Assembly (NCBI GenBank): GCA_009698515.1
Contig: WLQA01000014.1
Span: forward strand, 1 to 11,470
Source of the DNA: Actinomycetota bacterium
Lineage (GTDB): Bacteria; Actinomycetota; Actinomycetes; Nanopelagicales; Nanopelagicaceae
Direction of reading: 5' to 3'
Length of the DNA stretch: 11,470 nucleotides
The position numbers and the translations under genes were made by a program. The notes beneath the pieces are model-generated. The model was not told the origin of the DNA. It ran no database searches and worked only from the letters and a program-made list of their open reading frames with translations. This document shows, piece after piece, positions 1-6,507 of this stretch (positions within the stretch are counted from its first letter, which is position 1; each line of letters begins with the position of its first letter).

Positions 1-1
1 A

Positions 2-2284
2 CTAGGTGATGTGATTGCTCGTTACTGGGTACAAAAAGGTTTTAACGTCATGCACCCAATTGGTTGGGATGCATTTGGTTTGCCAGCTGAAAATGCTGCG
101 ATTAAACGAAACAGTGATCCGCGAGAGTGGACCTATGAAAATATTGCTGTTCAAAAAGCATCGATGCGCAGATATGCATGTTCATTTGATTGGGATCGAA
201 CACTTCACACATGCGATCCTGAATATTACAAATGGAATCAATGGTTATTTTTACAGATGTATAACAAGGGACTGGCATATCGCAAAGATTCCGCCGTTAA
301 CTGGTGCCCAGATTGCCAAACTGTATTAGCTAATGAACAGGTAGTAGCTGGACTTTGCGAGCGTTGTGATAACGCAGTTACTAAAAAGAAATTAAATCAA
401 TGGTATTTAAAGATTACTGATTATGCCGATCGCTTGCTAGATGACATGGATCAATTAGAAGGTAATTGGCCAGAAAAAGTTTTAACGATGCAACGCAATT
501 GGATCGGTCGTTCAACCGGCGCTGAGGTTGAATTTAAAATTGAGGGTAGAAGCCAACCAATAACCGTTTACACAACACGTCCAGACACATTATTTGGCGC
601 CACATTTATGGTGGTAGCAGCAGACAGTGCACTTGCTGCTGAATTAGCCAGCGGTAATGAGGTGGAAGCTGAATTTAAGAAGTATCTTGATTCAGTTAAG
701 GCAGATTCAGATATTGATCGCTTGGCAACTGATCGGCCAAAGAGTGGTGTGTTTTTAAATCGCTTTGCCATTAATCCAGTAAATGATGAACGAATTCCAA
801 TTTGGGCATCAGATTATGTATTAGCTGATTATGGAACTGGCGCCATCATGGCAGTGCCGGCACATGATCAACGCGATTTAGATTTTGCAAAAGCAATGAA
901 ATTACCAATACGTGTTGTAATTGAAACTGGCGAGGCCGATCCTGCGCAATCTGGCATTGCCACATCAGGAGATGGCAAGGTTATTAATTCCGGATCAATC
1001 ACTGGCTTAGCCAAAGATGAAGCGATCACCAAAATTACGCAGGAGTTGGCTGGTAAGAAGTTAGGAAAAGCTGCTCGTAATTACCGGCTGCGCGATTGGT
1101 TAATTTCGCGTCAACGTTTTTGGGGAACACCAATTCCAATTATTCACTGTGAAAAATGTGGAGAAGTTGCAGTTCCGGAAAATCAATTACCAGTTGAATT
1201 ACCAAGTGCTGCCGGTCTAGATTTAAAACCAAAGGGTTTATCACCACTTGGCGCAGCAAGTGATTGGGTAAATGTTGCTTGTCCAAAATGTAATGCACCG
1301 GCAAAGCGCGATGCCGACACTATGGATACCTTTTTTGACTCTTCTTGGTATTACTTGCGATACACATCAGTTGATAAACATGATGTGGCATTTGATAAAA
1401 AGGCGGTTGAAACCTGGTTGCCGGTTGATCAATATGTAGGTGGAGTTACCCACGCAATCTTGCACCTGCTCTACTCACGATTTTTCACCAAAGTTTTGCA
1501 TGATCTAGGACATTTAAACTTCACCGAACCATTTACACGTCTCTTAAATCAAGGAATGGTTTTAATGGATGGCTCTGCCATGAGTAAGAGTCGAGGTAAT
1601 TTAGTTCGTTTATCTGATGAGCTAGCCACACATGGTGTTGATGCAATTCGCGTTGCCTTGGTTTTTGCTGGCCCACCTGAAGATGACATCGACTGGGCTG
1701 ATGTTTCACCAGCTGGTTCATTAAAGTTTTTAAATCGCGCCTGGCGAATTGCCGGTGATGTCACCAGTAAGGCTGGCGTGGATTTTAAGAGTGGAGATCT
1801 TTCTCTACGCAAAGTAACTCACAAATCATTAAATGATATTGCGATCGCTGTTGAATCATTTAGATTTAATGTTTGCGTTGCCCGAATTATGGAGTTAGTA
1901 AATGCAACACGTAAGGCAATTGATTCTGGGTGCGGACCAACTGATCCAGCTGTACGAGAAGCCGCTGAAGCAATTGCAATTTCACTTTCATTAGTTGCTC
2001 CATACACCGCAGAGGATATGTGGGAAAAACTTGGACATAAGCCGGCTATTGCTAATGCTGGTTGGCCAACTGTTGATCCAGCCTTATTAGAAGATGATGC
2101 CATCGAGGTTGTTCTACAAGTTAATGGCAAGATCATCGATCGCTTGGAAGTTTCACCTAGCGTAACCAAAGATGATTTAGAGAAGGCAGCGCGTGCTAAT
2201 GAGAAAATTGCAGCAGCATTAGTTGGTGCCGATATTAAAAAGGTAATTGTTGTTGCGCCAAAGCTTGTGAATTTCGTAATTTAA
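2..2284 (+). CDS. leuS: Leucyl-tRNA synthetase, 5'-truncated by window edge
   Basis: Class I aminoacyl-tRNA synthetase that charges tRNA-Leu with leucine in the cytoplasm and hydrolyses mischarged tRNA. The frame is open from base 2, and the first visible residues correspond to the region just after the HIGH motif, so the true start lies upstream; the GTG at 11 is internal. Visible in order: the conserved GWDAFGLPAEN segment; a zinc module with paired Cys codons at 305/314 and 356/365; the CP1 editing domain, with the threonine-rich TTRPDT motif (about 572–604) and HDQRD (about 863–877) carrying the conserved editing aspartate; a second CxxC...CxxC pair (about 1147–1290); the catalytic-core WLPVDQYVGG stretch; and the signature loop AMSKS at 1577–1591, where Ala replaces the usual Lys. 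The C-terminal tRNA-binding domain ends in KLVNFVI, typical for the family. About 760 residues are visible, so the whole protein would be about 800 and of the short bacterial type. The stop is TAA. Confidence 0.97.
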   Translation, partial: LGDVIARYWVQKGFNVMHPIGWDAFGLPAENAAIKRNSDPREWTYENIAVQKASMRRYACSFDWDRTLHTCDPEYYKWNQWLFLQMYNKGLAYRKDSAVNWCPDCQTVLANEQVVAGLCERCDNAVTKKKLNQWYLKITDYADRLLDDMDQLEGNWPEKVLTMQRNWIGRSTGAEVEFKIEGRSQPITVYTTRPDTLFGATFMVVAADSALAAELASGNEVEAEFKKYLDSVKADSDIDRLATDRPKSGVFLNRFAINPVNDERIPIWASDYVLADYGTGAIMAVPAHDQRDLDFAKAMKLPIRVVIETGEADPAQSGIATSGDGKVINSGSITGLAKDEAITKITQELAGKKLGKAARNYRLRDWLISRQRFWGTPIPIIHCEKCGEVAVPENQLPVELPSAAGLDLKPKGLSPLGAASDWVNVACPKCNAPAKRDADTMDTFFDSSWYYLRYTSVDKHDVAFDKKAVETWLPVDQYVGGVTHAILHLLYSRFFTKVLHDLGHLNFTEPFTRLLNQGMVLMDGSAMSKSRGNLVRLSDELATHGVDAIRVALVFAGPPEDDIDWADVSPAGSLKFLNRAWRIAGDVTSKAGVDFKSGDLSLRKVTHKSLNDIAIAVESFRFNVCVARIMELVNATRKAIDSGCGPTDPAVREAAEAIAISLSLVAPYTAEDMWEKLGHKPAIANAGWPTVDPALLEDDAIEVVLQVNGKIIDRLEVSPSVTKDDLEKAARANEKIAAALVGADIKKVIVVAPKLVNFVI

Positions 2285-2304
2285 TTTCCACAATTTTTCT
2301 TTTT
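2265..2304 (+). terminator. Weak hairpin plus T-tract after leuS
   Basis: TTGTG (2265–2269) can pair with CACAA (2289–2293), and the stem can continue with AATT/AATT across a 2-nt bulge. It overlaps the leuS stop codon and is followed directly by TTTTTCTTTTT (2294–2304). Position and T-tract fit an intrinsic terminator between leuS and comEA. The stem is short and AT-rich, so termination may be partial; the T-run could also simply be AT-rich spacer. Confidence 0.35.
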
Positions 2305-2342
2305 AATAAATAAACTGCTGTTAGTTGCGCCATGATGGGCAG

Positions 2343-2930
2343 ATGTTTGATTTAAATATTTCACCAGATCAAAAGCGGGCTTTAATCCTATTATTCTCAC
2401 TCTGTTTAGGTTTAGGTGGCTTTTATTTTCTAAACTCAAAACCATCCGCCGCACCAGAATTAACCCAAGATTTGATCTTGCCAATACAGGAGAGTTCAAC
2501 AGTTCAAAGTTCGCAGATCATTGTTAATGTCGCAGGGAAAGTAGCAAATCCAGGTGTTTATAGTTTGACCATCGGTTCCAGAGTAATTGATGCGATAAAT
2601 ATGGCGGGTAATCAATTGCGTGGGGTAGATATCAGCGACATAAATTTGGCACGGATATTAATTGATGGCGAACAAATATTGGTAGGAGCGCCGGCGCAGG
2701 TAGTGGCTAAGAAAGCAGCCGCCAAGATAACCTCCACTAATCCGCTTGATATCAATAAAGCAACTGCAGCGCAATTAGATACCCTGCCTGGAATTGGTCC
2801 AGTTACGGCGCAACGGATTTTGGATTACCGCAGCAAGGTTGGACATATTTCAGCGGTAGATGAATTGAAAAAGATATCTGGCTTAGGTGGCGCAAAATTC
2901 GAAGAGATCAAGAGTTTACTTCGCGTTTAA
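2343..2930 (+). CDS. comEA: ComEA, membrane-anchored DNA-binding competence protein
   Basis: DNA receptor of the natural-transformation machinery: it binds incoming double-stranded DNA at the outer face of the membrane and passes it to the ComEC channel. The protein is 195 aa from the ATG at 2343. One N-terminal membrane anchor lies at about 12–30, followed by a Ser/Pro/Gln-rich linker, an SLBB-type domain (about 58–113, beginning IIVNVAGKV) and a C-terminal helix-hairpin-helix DNA-binding domain (about 134–195) with DINKATAAQL and LPGIGPVTAQRI. This SLBB + HhH arrangement is typical of Gram-positive ComEA. An in-frame TTG at 2325 would add six residues; I prefer the ATG because the anchor follows it at a usual distance. 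No strong Shine-Dalgarno is visible (GGGCAG lies immediately upstream). The TAA stop overlaps the proposed comEC start. Confidence 0.93.
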   Translation: MFDLNISPDQKRALILLFSLCLGLGGFYFLNSKPSAAPELTQDLILPIQESSTVQSSQIIVNVAGKVANPGVYSLTIGSRVIDAINMAGNQLRGVDISDINLARILIDGEQILVGAPAQVVAKKAAAKITSTNPLDINKATAAQLDTLPGIGPVTAQRILDYRSKVGHISAVDELKKISGLGGAKFEEIKSLLRV

Positions 2931-5173
2931 TTGATTATCGACTTCTAATAATAGGTTGCACTTTATGGTTTGGCGCAGCTGTTATTGGATTTTTTCCAAC
3001 TTACAAATTCCCACTTCTGGTAATTCTGATACTTACATCTTTTGCGATACGCCGAAATGTTTGGGTTATTTTCTTAATCGCGGTAATAGCTGGATCTAGT
3101 GCAATCTCAATTAGACAAGCAGCCCTAGCAAATCAACTTGTGATCAACTCTTTTAACAGCCAAGTAGAGATCACAGCGAAAATAACTAGTGATCCGATTC
3201 TTCGAATTGGAAAGATTCGCGGCTCAAATAAAATGCCAGATCAATTAAGTTTCTTGGTGTCAGTTAGATCTATCGACAACAGCAGGATTCAACTGCCCAT
3301 GCGGATGCAGATATCACCTGGTCAATTACTACAAAATGGTGATCTAATAAGGGTAAATTGCAAAATTATTAAGAGTAAAGAGCGAAAGGTGGCAGCGCTA
3401 GCCATTGCAAATGGTGATGTTGCACTCCTGCAACAACCAAATCATTTGCTATCGATGACCAACTCAATTCGATCTTCATTTCGAAAATTAATTCCAGCAG
3501 GTGATGCTGGCTCACTTATACCGGGTTTAATTTTGGGGGATACCTCACTACAAAGTGAAGCATTTACTACCAAGATGCGCCGGGTTGGTTTCTCACATTT
3601 AACCGCAGTCAGTGGTGCCAATTTTGCATTGGTCGCCGCATTTGTTTTGTGGTTAATGCAATTTTTATTTAAAGATATTCGAAGCAGATTAATCATCACT
3701 GGTTTGGTCTTAATTTTCTTTATCTTTTTGGTAAGGCCAACGCCATCGGTACTTCGCGCCGCTGTTATGACCACCGTTTTACTAATTGCAAAATTTCGGG
3801 GCGATAATTCACTTGGTATTCCGGCCCTTGGCGCGGCAATTGGTTTGTTAGTACTGCTTGATCCATTTCAAGCTATTGATCCAGGTTTTGCATTATCAGT
3901 CTTGGCAACTGCAGGAATATTGCTACTTGCGCCAAGATTAAATGAGTTGTTGTTAAGAAGAATAAAGTGGCAATCACTTGCTGAATCAATATCTATTCCA
4001 GTATGTGCAACTATTTTTTGTACACCGGTAATTGTTGCCTTATCAGGACAATTCTCGTTGATTACAGTGCCAGCAAATATTTTAGTATCCCCAGTAATTG
4101 CGCCGATTACAGTCTTGGGTTTTATCGCGGCTTTACTTTCAACATTACTGCCGGTGTTATCCTCATTTTTGCTGGCTATTGCCTATCCATTTGCGGCTTG
4201 GATTGTTGGAGTTTGTAATGCTGGTGCCAGCTTTGCAGTTTTACAGTTTTCATCAGTGAGATTCTTTATGGCGATCCTGCTTATTCTTGCGGTAATTATC
4301 TGGCGAAGGTATTGGTCGGTTCTAATACTTATTTCAGTTTTGATATTAGGGCAGCTAACTTATTCGAGAATGACTTGGCCAGGAGGTGATTGGCAGGTAA
4401 CAAATTGCGATGTCGGACAAGGCGATGGTCTAGTTTTAAATCTAAGTAATCACCGTGCAATTGTTGTTGATGTAGGTCCAGATCCGGTGTTGATGGATAG
4501 ATGTTTAACCAGATTAAAGATTGATGAAATTTCTTTGTTAGTGCTCACCCATTTTCATGCCGATCACGTTGGTGGTTTAACTGGCGCTATTAATAAGCGA
4601 AGAGTTAATCAGGTATGGATATCTAATAATCACCAGCCAGCATCTGCATATGAGAAGTTGATTAAATTAATTGATTCAACGCAGATTCGTCAGGTGTCGG
4701 CAGGTGAGATTTTTCAGATCGGCAGTAGCAAAATATCGGTGCTTTGGCCAGAAAAAGTAAGTCAAAGTTTTGCATCACTTCCAGGTGATGGCTCGATGAT
4801 AAATAATTCAAGCATTGCGGTTTTGATAGAGATGAGTGCATTAAAAGTTTTTGCGGCTGGGGATTTAGAACCACCCGTACAAGAGATAATTTCCACCAGT
4901 AAATTGATGCAGCAAGTAGATGTTTATAAGGTTTGTCACCACGGCTCTATGTATCAATTCTTTCCAATGCTAGATCGACTAAAGCCATCGGTTGCCTTAA
5001 TCAGTGTTGGTAAGGAAAATTCTTACGGGCATCCAGCCAGCCAGACGATTGGTGAATTTATGCGCCGGGGAATCAAAATTATGCGTACAGATAAATCTGG
5101 TGGGATTGCAGTTGCTTCACCCAATAAGATCAGGGTTACTGGAAAAGATTGGTGGCAAATTAGGTGGGGTTAG
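2930..5173 (+). CDS. comEC: ComEC/Rec2 DNA-uptake channel, probable AUU start
   Basis: Polytopic membrane protein that transports single-stranded DNA into the cytoplasm during transformation. With the start at 2930 it is 747 aa. It shows three N-terminal hydrophobic segments (about 5–22, 27–40, 46–61), an extracytoplasmic OB-like domain (about 75–165), the Competence membrane domain with HLTAVSGAN (from residue 223) and many further helices, then a C-terminal metallo-beta-lactamase-like domain with DVGQGDG, HFHADH (541–546), AAGDLE and CHHGS. All key motifs are intact. The first conventional start codon is GTG at 3140, which would delete about 70 residues carrying the first three hydrophobic segments. 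The frame is open with no stop back to 2864. The best upstream start is ATT at 2930 (encoding D-Y-R-L-L next), inside TAATTG, one base different from a TAATG stop/start overlap with comEA. Function is certain; the start codon is inferred. The 3' end overlaps holA by 10 bp and the stop is TAG. Confidence 0.88.
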   Translation: MDYRLLIIGCTLWFGAAVIGFFPTYKFPLLVILILTSFAIRRNVWVIFLIAVIAGSSAISIRQAALANQLVINSFNSQVEITAKITSDPILRIGKIRGSNKMPDQLSFLVSVRSIDNSRIQLPMRMQISPGQLLQNGDLIRVNCKIIKSKERKVAALAIANGDVALLQQPNHLLSMTNSIRSSFRKLIPAGDAGSLIPGLILGDTSLQSEAFTTKMRRVGFSHLTAVSGANFALVAAFVLWLMQFLFKDIRSRLIITGLVLIFFIFLVRPTPSVLRAAVMTTVLLIAKFRGDNSLGIPALGAAIGLLVLLDPFQAIDPGFALSVLATAGILLLAPRLNELLLRRIKWQSLAESISIPVCATIFCTPVIVALSGQFSLITVPANILVSPVIAPITVLGFIAALLSTLLPVLSSFLLAIAYPFAAWIVGVCNAGASFAVLQFSSVRFFMAILLILAVIIWRRYWSVLILISVLILGQLTYSRMTWPGGDWQVTNCDVGQGDGLVLNLSNHRAIVVDVGPDPVLMDRCLTRLKIDEISLLVLTHFHADHVGGLTGAINKRRVNQVWISNNHQPASAYEKLIKLIDSTQIRQVSAGEIFQIGSSKISVLWPEKVSQSFASLPGDGSMINNSSIAVLIEMSALKVFAAGDLEPPVQEIISTSKLMQQVDVYKVCHHGSMYQFFPMLDRLKPSVALISVGKENSYGHPASQTIGEFMRRGIKIMRTDKSGGIAVASPNKIRVTGKDWWQIRWG

Positions 5174-6108
5174 TTTTAATTCAAGGTGCCGAAGGGCTAC
5201 TTGCTGACCGAGCCATCTCAGAAATTCTGGCAGCAAATCCTGGCGCGCAAGTTACAACTATTTCAACAGATGAGATTGAAGTTGGCGTAATAACAGATGC
5301 ACTTGCACCATCTTTGTTTGCAGATACCCGCATTGTGGTTATCAAAGAGATCCAAGATTTAACCGCTGAATGCAGCGAAGAGATAATTGATTATCTAGGA
5401 AATCCAGATGAGAATTTAAATTTATTGTTGTGGCATAAAGGTGGCGTGAAAGGAAAAGCCTTAGTAGATAAGGTTAAAAAAGCTGGCGCACAAGTAATTG
5501 CTGCTGATGCGATCAAGAAAGATAGCGAGAAATCTGAGTTTGTCCGAGGTGAATTTAAAAGATTAGGGCGAAAGATTTCTACTGAAGCGGTGCAAGCATT
5601 AATTGATTCACTGGGAAGTGATTTGCGCGAACTGGGAGCTGCCTGTTCGCAACTTGCTAGCGATGTGGCGGATGGCAAATTAATTGATGAAGATGATGTT
5701 GCGGCTTATCAGCAAGGCCGGATTGAAACTACTGGATACGATGTGGCAGATGCGGTCCTTGATGGCAAAACCGCGCATGCATTAATCTCATTACGAAATG
5801 CAATTAATACCGGTACTGATCCAGTTTTAATTGTCAGCGCCATCGCTGCATCAATTAGAACCATGGCAAAGGTTTCAGGTGCATCACGAGGTTTAAAATC
5901 ATTTGATTTAGCATCTCAACTTGGAATGCCACCTTGGCAGATTGATAAGGCGCGCAGGCAATTAAGTGGGTGGAGTGAGAATGCTCTTGCCAGATCTGTG
6001 ATCGTATTGGCGCAAGCAGATGCAGATATAAAGGGAGCGGCGGCAGATCCGGCATATGCGCTAGAGCGAGCAATTATTACCATCAGCACCGCCCGCGGTA
6101 CCAAGTAA
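5164..6108 (+). CDS. holA: DNA polymerase III delta subunit (clamp loader)
   Basis: Delta subunit of the replicative clamp loader: it opens the beta sliding clamp so that it can be placed on primed DNA. At 314 aa it is close to the usual family length. It starts like family members (LVLIQGAEGLLADRAI) and shows the delta features in order: an AAA+-like N-terminal domain without a Walker A motif, as expected because delta does not bind ATP; the segment LFADTRIVVIKEIQDL near residue 55–70; the SLGSDLRELGAACSQLA helix near 155; and the C-terminal helical collar domain from about 200. GTG 5164 is chosen because it leaves the conserved N-terminus intact and has GGTGG at 5151–5155, 8 nt upstream. 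The start lies within the end of comEC, so translation is probably coupled. The position after comEC matches other Actinobacteria. Confidence 0.93.
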   Translation: MGLVLIQGAEGLLADRAISEILAANPGAQVTTISTDEIEVGVITDALAPSLFADTRIVVIKEIQDLTAECSEEIIDYLGNPDENLNLLLWHKGGVKGKALVDKVKKAGAQVIAADAIKKDSEKSEFVRGEFKRLGRKISTEAVQALIDSLGSDLRELGAACSQLASDVADGKLIDEDDVAAYQQGRIETTGYDVADAVLDGKTAHALISLRNAINTGTDPVLIVSAIAASIRTMAKVSGASRGLKSFDLASQLGMPPWQIDKARRQLSGWSENALARSVIVLAQADADIKGAAADPAYALERAIITISTARGTK

Positions 6109-6118
6109 TACGCTCAGT

Positions 6119-6147
6119 TTGAGCCTAATCCGATGCGCTGATACGAT
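6119..6147 (+). promoter_or_regulatory. Candidate sigma-A-type promoter for rpsT
   Basis: TTGAGC (6119–6124) and TACGAT (6142–6147) are separated by exactly 17 nt. Each matches 4 of 6 bases of the TTGACA/TATAAT consensus, and the -10 has the TAnnnT form common in Actinobacteria. Predicted transcription would begin near 6154, giving a leader of about 46 nt before the rpsT GTG. A 5-bp hairpin, GCTCA/TGAGC (6112–6124), overlaps the -35 but lacks a T-tract, so it is a poor terminator for holA. Confidence 0.55.
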
Positions 6148-6151
6148 GCGC
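6131..6151 (+). repeat. 8-bp direct repeat CGATGCGC across the rpsT promoter
   Basis: CGATGCGC occurs at 6131–6138 and again at 6144–6151, a 13-nt period. The second copy overlaps the candidate -10 hexamer and the first lies in the spacer. It could be a regulator binding site or chance; the sequence alone cannot decide. Confidence 0.45.
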
Positions 6152-6184
6152 CTTCTCGAAAATTAATTAGTAAATTTCAAATGA

Positions 6185-6190
6185 AAAGGA
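6185..6190 (+). promoter_or_regulatory. Ribosome binding site of rpsT
   Basis: AAAGGA sits 9 nt before the GTG at 6200. It is among the clearest Shine-Dalgarno sequences in the window and fixes the GTG as the rpsT start. Most other genes here have weak or no recognisable site and appear to rely on coupling. Confidence 0.7.
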
Positions 6191-6199
6191 AATCTATTC

Positions 6200-6469
6200 G
6201 TGGCAAATATTAAGTCGCAGATCAAGCGAATCCGCACCAACAATAAGGCGCAGGATCGCAACAAGGCGTACCGCTCAGCACTTAAGACAGCGATCCGTCG
6301 TTTCCGCGATGCAGTAACTGCTGGCGACAAGAGCAAGATCACCGCTGAACTTCGCGATGCATCTCGTTCATTAGATATGGCTGTTTCAAAGGGTGTAATT
6401 CACGCAAACCAAGCAGCAAATAAAAAGTCAGCGTTGGCTAAGTTAGCTAACAAAGCTGGCGTTCGTTAA
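6200..6469 (+). CDS. rpsT: 30S ribosomal protein S20
   Basis: Primary-binding protein of the small ribosomal subunit that contacts 16S rRNA and helps 30S assembly. At 89 aa it matches the usual length. It begins MANIKSQIKRIRTNNKAQDRNKAYRS, given here in part, and ends with the family pattern of ANKKSALAKLANKA followed by GVR. It is strongly basic and helical, as expected. It starts with GTG behind a good ribosome binding site and its own candidate promoter, separating it from the comEA–comEC–holA unit. Codon use differs from its neighbours: Lys is nearly always AAG and Arg mostly CGC or CGT, with many ATC and GAC/AAC codons. I interpret this as selection for high expression and not as gene transfer. 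Confidence 0.98.
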   Translation: MANIKSQIKRIRTNNKAQDRNKAYRSALKTAIRRFRDAVTAGDKSKITAELRDASRSLDMAVSKGVIHANQAANKKSALAKLANKAGVR

Positions 6470-6501
6470 TTCGCCTGTAACTCCTAAGGCGTAAGGGCGA
6501 A
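6470..6501 (+). other. Inverted repeat between rpsT and lepA
   Basis: TTCGCC (6470–6475) is a perfect 6-bp complement of GGCGAA (6496–6501), with a 20-nt loop containing a second possible partner, GGCG (6488–6491). No T-tract follows, so it is not a standard intrinsic terminator. The right arm abuts AAGGG (6493–6497), the likely lepA ribosome binding site, so folding could limit lepA initiation or protect the rpsT 3' end. A chance match is possible. Confidence 0.35.
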
Positions 6502-6507
6502 GTACAG

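Noticed and set aside
2285..2316. A promoter for comEA from TTTCCA with TAATAA or TAAACT downstream
   Set aside because: Spacings are 13 and 20 nt and the hexamers match poorly; in such AT-rich sequence these are expected by chance.
2864..2932. A -1 frameshift at G AAA AAG (2867–2873) fusing ComEA to ComEC, since the comEC frame is open from 2864
   Set aside because: The heptamer is not the strong A AAA AAG form, a fusion would destroy the second half of the ComEA helix-hairpin-helix domain, and the residues encoded before 2930 look like an out-of-frame shadow of that domain.
6112..6124. GCTCA-GTT-TGAGC hairpin as the holA terminator
   Set aside because: The stem is only 5 bp with a 3-nt loop and no following T-tract, and it overlaps the candidate rpsT -35.
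6442..6451. Perfect 10-bp palindrome GTTAGCTAAC near the end of rpsT
   Set aside because: It lies in codons for the conserved LAKLANKAG tail and is explained by coding of repeated Leu-Ala/Lys-Leu-Ala residues.
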